This document shows, in pieces, positions 1 to 10,299 of a stretch of 64,000 bases of DNA. The position numbers were made by a program, and so were the translations under genes. Below the pieces are notes generated by a model. That model searched no databases and was not told where the DNA came from. It worked only from the letters and a program-made list of their open reading frames with translations. Origin of the DNA: Lucinisca nassula (taxonomy: Eukaryota > Mollusca > Bivalvia > Lucinida > Lucinidae); the NCBI GenBank assembly GCA_963580285.1, contig OY757014.1:12600725-12664724 (forward strand). The letters are read 5' to 3'. The first letter of the stretch is position 1. Each line of letters opens with the position of its first letter.

Positions 1-84
1 GTTGACAACGTTGCTTCCCTCTTTAATTGCACGCCGGTGGGTCAGGCCTCAGATTTCATGAAGGTTTCAGCGTAAAGGCTTACT

Positions 85-655
85 TATGTAATGTTGGTTG
101 GTACCTGTTGGTTTTCTTCTGCGCCAGCATTTCAGTGATACGTTGTTGCCGAGTCATCTCCGTGTTTCATCTCTGTGGTTATTTGATTTTGTGTTTTTGG
201 AGATGTTGCACTGATGAGCTAGGAAACCTTAATGCGGAATGAACCAATTATTTATTTATCTAAATCGCGACGAAATTAAGGGAGAGAATTGCGGCCGCGT
301 TTTTCACTGACCGTTCTGTCGCGGTTTATTTTTGTTATCGTTTGTCTTTGGAGTCGCTTATATTTTTTTTTTTGTTTTGTTTTGGATAGCCAATTGGTCA
401 TTTGGTGGGAAAGTAACTGTCCTTTAGTTTGTTTGTTTGATTTGAGGTTTAACGTCCCCGTCAACATGTATAGATCCAACTCGCACCACTTTTCCTGGGC
501 AGGCTCAGAACCTCCATGCGGTTTAGCAGTACTCAAGTGCAGTCGGTTTCAGCTCTGCGTGGAAGCATTATGCAGAAATCTATTTCTTCAAGCCCCGATG
601 GCCGGGGGCCGTAACTGTCATTTTGGCTTTCCGCCATAGATGTTTCCCTTTCTAT
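85..655 (-). repeat. Dispersed repeat A, copy 1 (split by a SINE)
   Basis: About 500-550 bp dispersed sequence, defined by comparison with 59673-60178 (same orientation) and with 62381-62640, 62668-63000 and 63468-63985 (opposite orientation). Shared landmarks are TAATGTTGGTTGGT at one end, a central 'aaatcgcgac' block and 'gaaagtaactgtcc'. It is interrupted at 426-610 by SINE-3. No coding capacity was recognised; the 71-aa frame across it is not conserved between copies. Confidence 0.7.
426..610 (-). mobile_element. SINE-3, 3' part, inside repeat A
   Basis: The reverse complement ends in the (CAAA)n tail preceded by GACGTTAAACCTCAAATC. Flanking 13-bp target-site duplication GTAACTGTCCTTT (413-425) and GTAACTGTCATTT (611-623), one mismatch. 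Removing the insert restores repeat A, so this is a retrotransposed insertion. The middle of the family consensus is deleted. Confidence 0.85.
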
Positions 656-1068
656 CAGGTACCTGTTTTTATCCTTAGTCTGTGTGCTTATTTGTATATG
701 TCTAAGCTATGTATGTGATCTTATTATATGTGTCTTTAATTATCTTAAGCTTATTTTTATGCTTATCTTACTTAATACTTTGTGTGCTAATGTCAATACT
801 GCTTCCCATCTGTATGTTTAAATGCATACTTGTTTAATTGTGTATTGAGTTTAATGTCGCTGAGTTGCTCGGGAGGGTATGTACCCCCCCCCCCCCCGCC
901 TGGGCAACTCTGCCGTAATTAATATCTTTGTATCTTTAATTAACCAATTTTTTTACCAAACAGCTGACTTACACTATGTTAACCATATACCATTGTTAAA
1001 GCAGTCGGTTCAAAAGCTCATAGAGAGCTTATGTTGTATTGTTCATAACTTGCCGACTTTAAATAAAT
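656..1068. other. Unassigned AT-rich DNA with a C-run
   Basis: No gene or recognised repeat. A run of about 14 C at 884-898 is a slippage-prone mononucleotide tract. A 207-aa open frame starting here runs on through a microsatellite and a SINE and is not a gene. Confidence 0.5.
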
Positions 1069-1098
1069 CTTACCTTATCTTATCTTATCTTATCTTAT
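1069..1098. repeat. (TTATC)n microsatellite
   Basis: Pentanucleotide run immediately before a solo E-family terminus at 1099. Confidence 0.8.
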
Positions 1099-1130
1099 TA
1101 GCTCACCTGACCGAAGGTCATGGTGAGCTT
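1099..1130 (-). repeat. Solo 3' terminus of an E-family element
   Basis: AGCTCACCTGACC followed by GAAGGTCATGGTGAGCT. This is the palindromic 3' end shared by the large E elements (23180-23245, 24149, 52586, 55428), here without a core. The GACC-GAA-GGTC stem-loop is nested between AGCTCACC and GGTGAGCT. Confidence 0.65.
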
Positions 1131-1288
1131 TTGTCTTATCTTAACATGATGCAGTTAATCAAATATATTAGCCTAATGAAAGATAAATGTAGAATAGAGA
1201 CAAATGAGATCAGTTCGCATACTCCCGCTGTCTACTCATCAAATAATTGTGTTCTCACTACGCTGGTCGTTTTACATAATGCGTTGGT

Positions 1289-1586
1289 CGCCCCCGCCCA
1301 TAGGGGCTTGAAGAAATATATGGGCTGCATGATGCTTCCACGCAGAGCTGAATCTGGCCCGCACACTAGTACTGGTAAACCGCTTAGAGGATCTAAGCCT
1401 GTCCAGGAACCGCGGTGCGAGGGGGCCGTCCATGCTAATAAACCCTATTGGTTTCATTGGGCGACAGGGCTTGAGATGTCATTTCATCTCAATGTCGGGT
1501 AAAAGTCCCACAAAATTGGAAGCAACGTCTCAAAAATGACCTTTACGGTGTTGACGGGGACGTTAAACCTCAAATCAAACAAACAA
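1289..1586 (+). mobile_element. SINE-3, full length
   Basis: Full-length copy of about 298 bp: head CGCCCCCGCCCATAGGGG, body, then GACGTTAAACCTCAAATC and a (CAAA)n tail. Perfect 15-bp target-site duplication ACATAATGCGTTGGT at 1274-1288 and 1587-1601. I see no convincing tRNA A/B boxes in the head, so its origin is left open. Other copies: 426, 1703, 1743, 3079, 12902, 30590, 34821, 40803, 41876. Confidence 0.9.
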
Positions 1587-1702
1587 ACATAATGCGTTGG
1601 TGTATTATCTAAAACCTAGTAGAAAACTAAGACTGTGTTTGTGGAAATAAACGCAAGAATAGAGTTTTTCCTCCAGTTTAAAAACGAAAAAAAAAATGAC
1701 CA

Positions 1703-2226
1703 CTTGAAGAAATAGATTGGGCTGCATGATGCTTCCAAGCAGGCGCCCCCGCCCATAGGGGCTTGAAGAAATATATGGGTTGCACGATGCTTCCACGCAG
1801 AGCTGAATCCGGCCCACACACTAGTACTGGTAAACCGCTTAGAGGATCTAAGCCTGTCCAGGAACCGCGGTGCGAGGCGGACCGTCCATGCTAATAAACC
1901 CTATTGGTTTCATTGGGCGACAGGGCATGAGATGTCATTTCATCTCAATGTCGGGTAAAAGTCCCACAAAATTGGAAGCAACGTCTCCAAAATGACCTTT
2001 ACAGTGTTGACGGGGACGCTAAACCTTAAATCAAACAAACAAACAAAAGCTTCCAAGCAGAGCTGAAACCAGCTGCACACGAGTACTGGTAGTACTGGTA
2101 AACCGCCGCTTGACCTTTTTGTTGATTTGGGTGGCGGGGATTGAGATTTCATTTCATCTCGGTGTCGTGTAAAAGTCCCACAAAACTGGAAGCAACGTCT
2201 CCAAAATGACCTAAATAGTGTTGACA
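1703..2226 (+). mobile_element. SINE-3, older copy split by a younger one
   Basis: The 5' part (1703-1742) and 3' part (2049-2226) join into one diverged SINE-3 once the insert at 1743-2048 is removed. Head and tail are lost. It contains a short local duplication, 'gtactggta' twice near 2085-2100. Confidence 0.8.
1743..2048 (+). mobile_element. SINE-3 nested in SINE-3
   Basis: Full-length copy closely similar to 1289-1586. Target-site duplication GCTTCCAAGCAG at 1731-1742 and 2049-2060 lies inside the older SINE-3, which proves the order of insertion. Confidence 0.88.
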
Positions 2227-3078
2227 AGTCCCGCGTAATGTATTTCTCTATAAACGTGCGGATACGGATGGTCTGCGAGACCATATGGCGCGATTCGTTC
2301 CTTTCCTCTGACCTCTCGCACATGCCGTTTGTTTGCTGATGATTAAAACCTCAATTCGAACAAACAAGCAAACACATCCCATACTAGCCCATAAACTAAC
2401 TCGGTAGTGAAGAACTTTTTTCACCTCATTCAAATCGACACAAAATATCTGTTTTTAGAAAAATTCTATTTGCCAAAAAGAGTTTTCGTCGGATTCCTAT
2501 TGTTTCTATGCAAATGATTCTGGTCTTTCTGCGCCGGTCATGGCGCCTAAACGAACTCGGTAACTTAGCATTTTTATTGCTTGTTTCGATGCAGAATGTT
2601 GTGACGTACTCGTATGCAAAATTTTAAAAGTTCTATGGGAGAGCCAATTTACGTATTCTTGACCTTAAATTAAGCACAAGTGACAAAATTTGACTTTGGT
2701 GTCAAATGGGTGAAGGTCAACCCAGGCTCACCATTACAATGGGCCGGTGTCCCCAATGCTACATGTATAGTTTCAATGCAATTGGCCAACTGATTTTCAG
2801 AGAAAAAGAGTTTGGAAGATTTTTGCCATATATGGTCATGACGGCCATCTTGATCATTTGACCTGGATCAGTGGATTTTTTAATAGTTTTTCAAAAGCTT
2901 CATATGAAATTTGACTTCAATTTGCCGGTTGTAATTATATCTGAATGACCTTGGCCTTTGATACTCATGTAGCTTCATTTACTCTTTAGTTGACTGCGAC
3001 GGTATACAAATAGCAACAATAGCTTCCGAACACTTTTCCCCATGTAAAAGCATATGCAAGCAAATCTGACCTTGATGT
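2227..3078. other. Unassigned; degenerate repeats from about 2640
   Basis: No gene seen. From about 2640 to 3690, phrases such as 'accatcattg..aatgggcc..tgtccccaatgctac' recur (2727-2768 and 3412-3645), interrupted by a SINE-3 and a SINE-2. This suggests a decayed tandem core like those of the E elements. Confidence 0.45.
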
Positions 3079-3375
3079 CCGCCACCGCCCATCGGGGCTT
3101 GGAGAAATAGATTGGACTGCACGATGCTTCCACGCAGAGCTGATACCGACAGCACATGAGTACTGGTAATCCGCTTAGAACGTCTAAGCCTGTCCAGGAA
3201 AATTGCTGCGAGTCGGCTCGTCCATGCTTATAAACCATATTCATTGGGCGGCAGGGATTGAGATGTCATTTCATCTCAATGCCGGGTAAAAGTCCCACAA
3301 AATTGGAAGCAACGTCTCCAGGATGACCTAAATAGTGTTGACGGGGACTGTAAACCTCAAATCAAACAAACAAAA
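3079..3375 (+). mobile_element. SINE-3, full length, diverged
   Basis: Head CCGCCACCGCCCATCGGGG to a (CAAA)n tail. Target-site duplication CTGACCTTGATGT (3066-3078) and CTGACATTGATGT (3376-3388), one mismatch. Confidence 0.87.
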
Positions 3376-3440
3376 CTGACATTGATGTAAATAGGGCCAA
3401 GATTAAACCAGAGTCCATCATTGGAACAAGTTATGATGGG

Positions 3441-3602
3441 TGAGTGAGTGTCTGAGTTTTACGTCCCACCAACAGCTAAGGTCATATGGAGACGGTGCCT
3501 CGGTTTAAAGACACATCCGAGAGTCTGGAGAAGCCCGGGATCGAACCTGCGACCCCTGGTTTACAAGGCGAGTAGGGTAAACACTGCACCACGGAGACTT
3601 CT
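3441..3602 (-). mobile_element. SINE-2 (tRNA-derived), full length
   Basis: 162 bp. Read on the minus strand it begins with a tRNA-like head (TGTGGTGCAGTG as A-box region, GGTTCGATCCCGG as B-box region) and ends in GACGTAAAACTCA plus a (CACT)n tail. Perfect 13-bp target-site duplication AAGTTATGATGGG at 3428-3440 and 3603-3615. Confidence 0.9.
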
Positions 3603-3690
3603 AAGTTATGATGGGCCCCAGGTCCCAATGCTACGTACAAATACCACAGGCACTTTTCATACGGTGAAATATAATAACAATTAAAAAATT

Positions 3691-3696
3691 AAAAAA
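3691..3696 (-). terminator. Pol III terminator of the tRNA-Ser gene
   Basis: T6 on the minus strand, 5 nt past the discriminator base of the tRNA. A second T6 lies at 3683-3688. Confidence 0.8.
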
Positions 3697-3701
3697 GTAA
3701 T

Positions 3702-3783
3702 CGACGAGGATGGGATTCGAACCCACGCGGGGAGACCCCAATGGATTAGCAGTCCATCGCCTTAACCACTCGGCCACCTCGTC
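3702..3783 (-). tRNA. tRNA-Ser (anticodon GCT)
   Basis: 82-nt intronless class II tRNA gene that decodes AGC/AGU serine codons in cytosolic translation. The acceptor 5' strand GACGAGG (3777-3783) pairs with CCTCGTC at the 3' end, and the discriminator is G (3702). Intact A box TGGCCGAGTGG, B box GGTTCGAATCC, a long variable arm typical of tRNA-Ser, and anticodon loop CTGCTAA with GCT at 3748-3750. CCA is not encoded, as expected for a eukaryote. It is followed by a T6 terminator. Perfect stems and the terminator separate it from the degenerate tRNA-like SINE heads nearby. It is the only intact host gene I can support in the window. Confidence 0.95.
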
Positions 3784-4179
3784 TTGTGGGTGCCTCTCAG
3801 ATATAATTATATTTATAGATAATGTAATTGAATGCAAAAGGTCAATTGCGATTGAGCATGCGCATTTATCTTGGTTCTCTGTTTCTCTTTACAGTTTGCT
3901 AAGGCTGGAATCCAGTTACATGTATAAAACGAAAGTAGAGCAGTGTTCTTCGCATCAGAATTCGCGTTAATCAAGTTTCATTCTTTCACGTTAGTATGTC
4001 CCTCAGGGCTCTCCTGTTTACTTAATAAACTGGCCAATAAACTTTAAAATACAGGGAATGGAGGCATATGGGTCCGGCATGCACAGGGTTATTTGGTAAG
4101 CTGGACAACTCGGCCCCTAACCAAATCGGCCCCTGACAAAATCGGCCCGTTTCGTATATTAATGATACTGACTACTTTC
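3784..4179. other. Unassigned DNA with 'cggcccctaaccaaat' phrase repeat
   Basis: No gene. At 4105-4156 a short phrase (GGACAACTCGGCCCC, CCAAATCGGCCCC, CAAAATCGGCCCG) repeats three times. It resembles the phrase repeats at 35964-36070 and 32003-32942 and may mark the edge of a repeat element. Confidence 0.4.
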
Positions 4180-4414
4180 TTTGACATGATGAAGAACCAA
4201 CAATTTACCGTGAAGACACAATTTACCGTGAAGACAATTAGATGTCTTTATATCATCAACAATCTGATTTTAAATTTAACGGGGGGGGGGGGGGGGCATG
4301 CAATGATAGGGCATTTCAAGGTAATTTGGTTGTTTGGCGTAAGAGTGATGCAATCATTATTTCTTCTTTGAGGAAAACAAAGACGAAGAACCAAAAATTA
4401 ACCGTGAAGACATC

Positions 4415-4835
4415 TGTAACAGGTGAAAAAATGCTAATCACCTTTACCCGGCCGGGGATCGAACCCGGTCCGCCAGATCGACAGGCCAACACTCTACCAC
4501 GTCGCTATAAAAGCCGGCTTGTACCGCAAGGCAGTACAAGTGTGCTATATACCTATACCCTATGACATTCTCCCCTCCACATTGAAATTCGTCCCCGAAT
4601 TTCTGGGAGTCCGAGAATCACGTGAAATGATACTCAAGGAGTTTTAATGCACATATGTGGGTTATTTACGGTGGGCGCCAAATGTAACAGGTGAAAAAAT
4701 GCTAATCACCTTTACCCGGCCGGGGATCGAACCCGGTCCGCCAGATCGACAGGCCAACACTCTACCACGTCGCTATAAAAGCCGGCTTGTACCGCAAGGC
4801 AGTACAAGTGTGCTATATACCTATACCCTATGACA
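4415..4835 (-). mobile_element. TRIM-type LTR retroelement with tRNA-like LTRs
   Basis: 421-bp element with two identical 153-bp direct repeats (4415-4567, 4683-4835) and a 115-bp interior. On the minus strand each LTR starts TGTCATAGGG and ends GTTACA. Two bases inside the 5' LTR lies TGGCGCCCACC (4670-4680), which matches the start of a tRNA-Lys-type primer binding site. The polypurine tract GGAGGGGAGAA (4568-4578) abuts the 3' LTR. Target-site duplication CATC (4411-4414, 4836-4839). Uninterrupted copies of the target in the same array (for example 5187-5207) give the empty site. There is no coding capacity, so it depends on proteins from elsewhere. Identical LTRs mean a recent insertion. 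Confidence 0.85.
4446..4518 (-). other. tRNA-like sequence inside the TRIM LTR (first copy)
   Basis: The minus strand shows an A-box-like TAGCGACGTGGTAGAG, a CTGTCGA loop resembling the tRNA-Asp(GTC) anticodon loop, and a perfect T arm (CCGGG, TTCGATC, CCCGG) holding the B box. Acceptor and anticodon stems do not pair well, so it is not a functional tRNA. The same sequence recurs at 4714-4786 in the other LTR. It could supply an internal Pol III promoter; inferred. Confidence 0.7.
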
Positions 4836-6047
4836 CATCTACCAACAATTAGATGTCTTTATATCATCAACAAACAGATTTTGAATTTAAGGGGTGGGGG
4901 GGGGGGGTGATGGGGCATTTCAAGGTAATGTGGTTGTGATGCAATCATTATTTCTTCTGAAGGGCAGGAAGTGGCCAATACGGCTGTACCTGGCCTGACG
5001 ATATACATAAATTCATCATACATTATGGGAATGGGTGTGTTCACATTTAATTACTACATATTCTTTGATATATTCGATGATAGGGCATTTCAAGGTAATG
5101 TGGTTGTTTGGTGTAAGAGAGATGCAATCATTATTTCTTCTTTGAGGAAAACCAAAACAAAGACGAAGAACCAAAAATTAACCGTGAAGACATCTACCAA
5201 CAATTAGATGTCTTTATATCATTAACAAACAGATTTTGAATTTAAGTGGGGGGGGGGGGGGGATGATAGGGCATTTCAAGGTAATGTGCTTGTTTGTGGG
5301 GGGGTGGGGGGGGGAATGCAATGATAGGGCATTTCAAGGTAATGTGGTTGTTTGGCATAAGAGTGATGCAATCATTATTTCTTCTTTGAGGAAAACCAAA
5401 ACAAAGACGAAGAACCAAAAATTAACCGTGAAGACATCTACCAACAATTAGATGTCTTAAATCATCAACAAACAGATTTTGAATTTAAGGGGGGGGGTGG
5501 TGATAGGGCATTTCAAGGTAATGTGGTTGTGATGCAATCATTATATCTTCTGAATGGCAGGAAGTGGCCGATACGGCTGTACCTGGCCTGACGATATACA
5601 TAAATTCATCATACATGATGGGAATGGGTGTGTTCACATTTAATTACTTCATATTCTTTGATATATTCGATGATAGGGCATTTCAAGGTAATGTGGTTGT
5701 TTGGCGTAAGAGTGATGCAATCATTATTTCTTCTTTGAGGAAAACCAAAACAAAGATGAAGAACCAAAACTTAACCGTGAAGATATCTACCAACAATTAG
5801 ATGTCTTTATATCATCAACAAACAGATTTTGAATTTAAGAGGGGAGGGGATGATAGGGCATTTCAAGGTAATGTGGTTGTTTGGCGTAAGAGTGATGCAA
5901 TCATTATTTCTTCTGAAGGGCAGGAAATGGCCGATAAGGCTGTACCTGGCCTGACGATATACATAAATTCATCATACATTATGGGAATGGGTGTGTTCAC
6001 ATTTAATTACTACATATTCTTTGATATATTGTAATCATCATTTGTTT

Positions 6048-6480
6048 TCATGGTTATATCTGGAGGACAGGAAGTGACCCACATGGCTGTACCTGGCCTT
6101 CAAAATTCATCCAACATTATGGGAATGAGTGCGGTTTATGTTTTCATGGTTATATCTGGAGGACAGGAAGCGGTCAACAAGGCTGTACCTGGCCTTCAAA
6201 ATTCGTCAAACATTATGGGAATGAGTGTGGTTCATGTTTTCATGGTTATATCTGGAGGACAGGAAGTGGCCGACACAACTGTACCTGGCCTTCAAAATTC
6301 ATCAAACATTACTTAAATGAGTGTGGTTCATGTTTTCATGGTTATATCTGGAGGACAGGAAGTGGCCGACAAGGCTGTGCCTGGCCTTCAAAATTCATCA
6401 CACATTATGGGAATGAGTGTGGTTCACATTTAATTAAGTGCTACATATTCTTTGATATATTGTTATCATTATCTATATTC
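6048..6480. repeat. 96-bp tandem repeat array
   Basis: 'tcatggttatatctgg' begins units at 6048, 6144, 6240 and 6336 (exact 96-bp period), with a further diverged unit at 6479. Because 96 is a multiple of 3, an 88-aa frame stays open at 6050-6316; I do not regard it as a protein. The unit shares the 'caggaagtggcc...ctgtacctggcct' module with the preceding array. Confidence 0.85.
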
Positions 6481-6559
6481 ATGGTTATATCTGAACGGCA
6501 GGAAGTGGCCGACACAGCTGTACCTGGTCTGAGGATATACATAAATTCATCATACATTA

Positions 6560-7129
6560 GGCCAAAAAAAAAAAAAGGTGTGTTTACTATTGTATGAAAA
6601 ATTGAAACAGGGTAGGTAGGTCGATTTTTTTTTTTATTTTTTTTTTTTTATTATTTTTTTCAGACCATTGTCCTTAAAAATTTATGATTGGATGAACAAA
6701 TACAGGATAAAATGTCATAAAATAATTTTGGGCTATTTTTAATATACATCATATTTATCTTGGACTCTATTGATTTTAAATTTATCCTTTTCAGTTCCCC
6801 TATTAAAACCCATAGGTATTAAATTGGCAAACAGTGCAGGCCCAGATCAGACGTCACAAAATGTTGCATCTGATTAGGGCCTATCTGCATGATGAATATG
6901 GAAGGATGTGCCAGACCAAAGGATCAAACACTTGTTCTCCAATCTTGTTGAATCTGATTGCATTATGACTTGCGTGCCACTAGCCCCCTCCCCCAGCCCC
7001 TACCCCCCAAAAAACGGAGTCCAAACCTAAAAAACAATTTGGCATAGGTTCCCTTGGATTTTGTTGTTTTCCGCCTCCCATACCCCTAAATACATAGGCC
7101 TAGGTAAAGAAGGGGGTAAGGAAGAAGCA
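6560..7129. other. Unassigned, AT-rich then C-rich
   Basis: A- and T-runs at 6565-6577 and 6625-6660. At 6833-6890 there is half of the 'gtgcaggcccagatcagac' palindrome seen in MITE-1. No gene seen. Confidence 0.4.
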
Positions 7130-8066
7130 AAGGGAAATGACCTGAATCAATTAGCACAGTGGGAGGCCGATTGGCAGATGAAGTTCAATGTAGCCAAATG
7201 TCATTCAATGAGGGTGTTGCGACACCCTCCGGACAACCAAATCAAGTTTGACTATAAACTACACCAGCAAATCTTGGAGCAGGTTTAATCCGCCAAATAT
7301 CTTGGTATCACCATCACTGATGATCTTGATTGGGGTCAACACGTTTCAGAAATAACATCAAAAGCAACTTGGACTTTAGGATTTCTTAGACGAAAGTTGG
7401 CTTTTGCACCTAGGCAGACAAAGGATGTTGCATATAAAACATTGGTTCTCCCTCAGCTAGAATATGCATCACCCATTTGGCATCCCTATGTTAAAACTCA
7501 GATTCAGCAGGTGGAGAAGGTGCAGAGGACAGCTGCTCGATGGACCTGCAGACGATGGCGCAATAGGAGTAGCGTCGGTGACATGCTTAACGAGCTAGAA
7601 TGGCCGTCCCTAGAGGCCTGTCGTGAGCAGTCCTCTTTAACCTTCTTCTATAAGATACATTCAGGTACAGTGGCTGTTAATAAAGATAAATACTTGACCC
7701 CTGTGACAGTTTCAACCCGAACCAACAAGGGCATCAAAAGTAAACAACTCACAGTATCACAGGTACCAGTCCTACAGTGATGCCCTGAAAATTCCTTTCC
7801 TAGGACTATTCCCCAGTGGAATAGTCTTCCCTCTTCTGTGGTGAATGCTAAGACTGCAGAGGAGTTCAAAGCCCATACAGTGTAAGGTTGAGACTCAGAG
7901 GTATGCATTCTAGTATACCTCTGTTATTCAGATTGTAAATAGTTTTAAGGACTCATCCAGTGACTTCTTTTTTTTTTTTTTTTTTTAAGCCAAATTCTAA
8001 ATTTAGCTACGCACCCAACTGAGGTAATGGCCAAGTATGACCGACTCAGTATAAGAAGATAGATAG
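7130..8066 (+). pseudogene. Non-LTR retrotransposon remnant (RT C-terminal part + 3'UTR)
   Basis: 5'-truncated copy of the element at 11430-12895, colinear from the region after its catalytic FADD motif. Readable protein runs from 'LAQWEADWQMKFNVAKCHSM' through 'YLGITITDDLDW' and 'LEYASPIWHPY' to 'PQWNSLPSSVVNAKTAEEFK', the thumb and connection region of Jockey/CR1-type reverse transcriptases. An in-frame stop follows 'LEQV' (7288) and a frame break lies near 7780. The 3'UTR contains a T-run and ends in (GATA)n at about 8050-8066. 5' truncation is usual for target-primed reverse transcription. Inactive. Confidence 0.85.
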
Positions 8067-8429
8067 ATGGAAAAGGTGGGTGGAGTACATTGGCTTATAT
8101 ACGACAAAGTGTCAGCGTCCAAAGTACAGCCTTTTCCCCAAATACCTTAGACAGATAACTAAAGTAACATACCTGGAAATATTGTAAACAAATCATCCAT
8201 GAGTGCAAAAAAACATTTTAAAACGTACCTCGAACTCCTATCCTTGGAGTCTCGTTTTTGTTGCCACCGTCTGAAAGTTATCTGGTTAAACACCGGTGGG
8301 ATGACGTTTGTTTAAGATTTCTAAAATAGTATGGCAATGTTTCGTGGCTTCCATGAAGCTCTTCTGCTCCTGGTGATCGCATTGTTTAAATTTCAATGCG
8401 ATTACGGACGTAGCCATGGGCGCCGCGTT
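8067..8429. other. Unassigned intergenic DNA
   Basis: No coding signal or recognised repeat. Confidence 0.4.
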
Positions 8430-8506
8430 CTACAGCGTCTGATCTGGGTCTGCACTGTTTGCCAAGTACCCTTTAGCGGTTTCCAGTACCAAATGGGTTA
8501 AGCCAT
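8430..8506. repeat. MITE-1 fragment (palindromic)
   Basis: GCGTCTGATCTGGGTCTGCA and the terminal TACCAAATGGGTTAA match one end of the complete MITE at 38325-38551. Confidence 0.6.
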
Positions 8507-8624
8507 TGCTGTTTCACTACCGTATTTCCCCTAAATATTCGAACACCTCAACTATTTATCATATTTGTTCTGAAATGTGAATCAGGACAATTTACTGCCA
8601 GATGTTTTGTCTAGAAACAGCAGG

Positions 8625-8788
8625 GTGAGTGAGTGTTTGAGTTTTGTGTCTCACCAACAGCTAAGATCTTACGGAGACAGTACCTCGGTTTAAAGACTCA
8701 TCCGAAAGTCTGGAGAAGCCCGAAATCGATCCTGCGACCCCTGGTTTACAAAGCGAGCAGCATAACCACTGTACCACAGAGGCTTCTA
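8625..8788 (-). mobile_element. SINE-2 (tRNA-derived), full length
   Basis: Same family as 3441-3602. Perfect 13-bp target-site duplication TAGAAACAGCAGG at 8612-8624 and 8789-8801. The B box is mutated (GGATCGATTTC) compared with GGTTCGATCCC in the first copy. Confidence 0.9.
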
Positions 8789-9154
8789 TAGAAACAGCAG
8801 GATTTGTGGCAAAAATTGTAAACTGTGATGAGATGCCGCATCTCATTTGGGTTTACACTGTTTTCTCAGGCCTGTCTGTCTGAATACCTACGGTAAATAC
8901 AGTAGGTTGTTTTAAAGCAATCTTTCGATGAATTATGTTATAACAAATTATATTATAACGTTAATATGTTCTTATTTTCTTTTTCTCCAAAATTTTAGCC
9001 TGTGTAGAACATTAGATCAAATAGATAGAGACAACATTATTGCAGCCTTCCCTTTCCTAGCAAGAAAGCAGGGTGGAGGTCAAGGTAGCATAGGTTGGAT
9101 ATCAAAGGTAAACTGTCTGCTTTATCTTGCCCACTCCAACACACACAGCAAAGA

Positions 9155-9343
9155 TTAACCTTTGACCTGCTGAATATTTATGTATGCCACACCCACTACA
9201 GATAATCAACCAATCAGATTACTTGATGCAAATTATTGCAACAAAGTCACAATCTGAATGGCAAACAATGTAGATCCTGATCAGATGGCTTCTTCATTGT
9301 TTGGAATATAAGGTTTATCCGGGCTCAGCAGGACAAGGGTTAA
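9155..9343 (+). mobile_element. MITE-2 (TTAACC...GGTTAA ends)
   Basis: Terminal inverted repeats TTAACCTTTGACCTGCTGA and CAGCAGGACAAGGGTTAA. The interior has 'aatgtagatcctgatcagatgg'. An inverted copy lies at 39847-40047, and diverged pieces near 9440-9545 and 32505-32680. No coding capacity. Confidence 0.7.
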
Positions 9344-9614
9344 GATGTTCAGTGTAAGGGGACAAAATTGACCTGAGAACCTTTTTTCATGCTTAGATGA
9401 GTGAGCACCGAGTTTTTCCCACTCAAAATATTAATGCTTATCCTGCTGAACACAATAACCTCTACATTTGGAAACAATATAGATCCAAATCAGATGGCTT
9501 CTGAAGCCGTCTGATCAGGATCTACAATGTTTGTCTCGCAGTTTGTGAATTGAACAAATACATTTTATTAAGTAATTTGATTGATTGATAGTCAGAAATG
9601 GGTGCAGCTAAATA

Positions 9615-9943
9615 TGTGTGTGTGAATTCGGGTTTACGTCACTTTCAACAATTTTTCAGTCATATCACGACGGTGTCTGGTTGCGACAGGGAGCTCAATG
9701 CTCACTTTATAGTACTGCCTCACTGAAGTATCATGTCCCAGACACATTACATGATACCACACCCAGTCACATTATCCTGACACTGGGTCGACCAGTCCTA
9801 GCTCTTCCCAGTAAATCTGAGTGCCAAGCGAGGAGCAGCTAGTACCATTCTTAACGACTTTGGTATGTCGCGGTCCGGGATCGAACCCGTGACCTCCTGT
9901 TCCCCGGAGCGGACACTCTACCAACTGAGCTATCTGGGCCAGT
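9615..9943 (-). mobile_element. SINE-1 (tRNA-derived), full length
   Basis: 329 bp. The minus strand starts with a tRNA-like head (TAGCTCAGTTGGTAGAG A box, GGTTCGATCCC B box), followed by a body holding 'ggtactagctgctcc' and 'cactgggtcgacc', and ends in ACGT-AAACCCGAATTC plus (CA)n. Target-site duplication GTGCAGCTAAATA (9602-9614) and GTACAGCTAAATA (9944-9956). Confidence 0.9.
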
Positions 9944-10299
9944 GTACAGCTAAATAAATTAATTCAACAGAATAAGGGTTAACGATGCCGTCAGTTTTTG
10001 GCATTACCGGTATACTGTTTATCAGCAAGACAGATACCATCTTCTGTGGATGTTAACATTAAAAATATTTTAGTAATTATAAACAGTAAAGGTTTTATGC
10101 TCAATGTGGAATTGCAGCAAGTTACCTCCCCCACTCTGCCCCCCAGTCTGATCAGGGTCTACACTATTTGCCATTCTGTCTGCACCTTTTGGACTCCTTG
10201 CTGGATTGTGAATCAAAATTGTTAAAATTTTAGGAGAATTACAGCAAGTCATCATGGTGTATGAATTTTGGGGATTTTTATGGTATGTCTTATTTACCA

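Larger units (their letters stand above)
4180..6025. repeat. Tandem array with a G-run in each unit
   Basis: Modules of about 50-120 bp recur in varying order: 'catctaccaacaattagatg...gaatttaa' plus a G-run, 'tgatagggcatttcaaggtaatg', then either 'aaaccaaaacaaagacgaag...' or 'gggcaggaagtggcc...ttgatata'. G-runs of about 7-18 sit at 4281-4296, 4891-4907, 5248-5262, 5298-5314 and 5487-5496. Several 70-107-aa frames come from the array and are not genes. It is interrupted by the TRIM element at 4415-4835. Confidence 0.85.

Noticed and set aside
879..1502. 207-aa frame, the longest in the window
   Set aside because: It runs through a C-run, a TTATC microsatellite, an E terminus and most of a SINE-3 in sequence; no domain and no codon signal.
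9867..9941. Additional tRNA genes (also at 14261, 31680, 41440, 3540, 8700, 4446, 4714)
   Set aside because: All have A/B-box-like motifs but poor acceptor or anticodon stems, no nearby T-run, and lie inside repeats with target-site duplications or LTRs. They are SINE or TRIM sequences.
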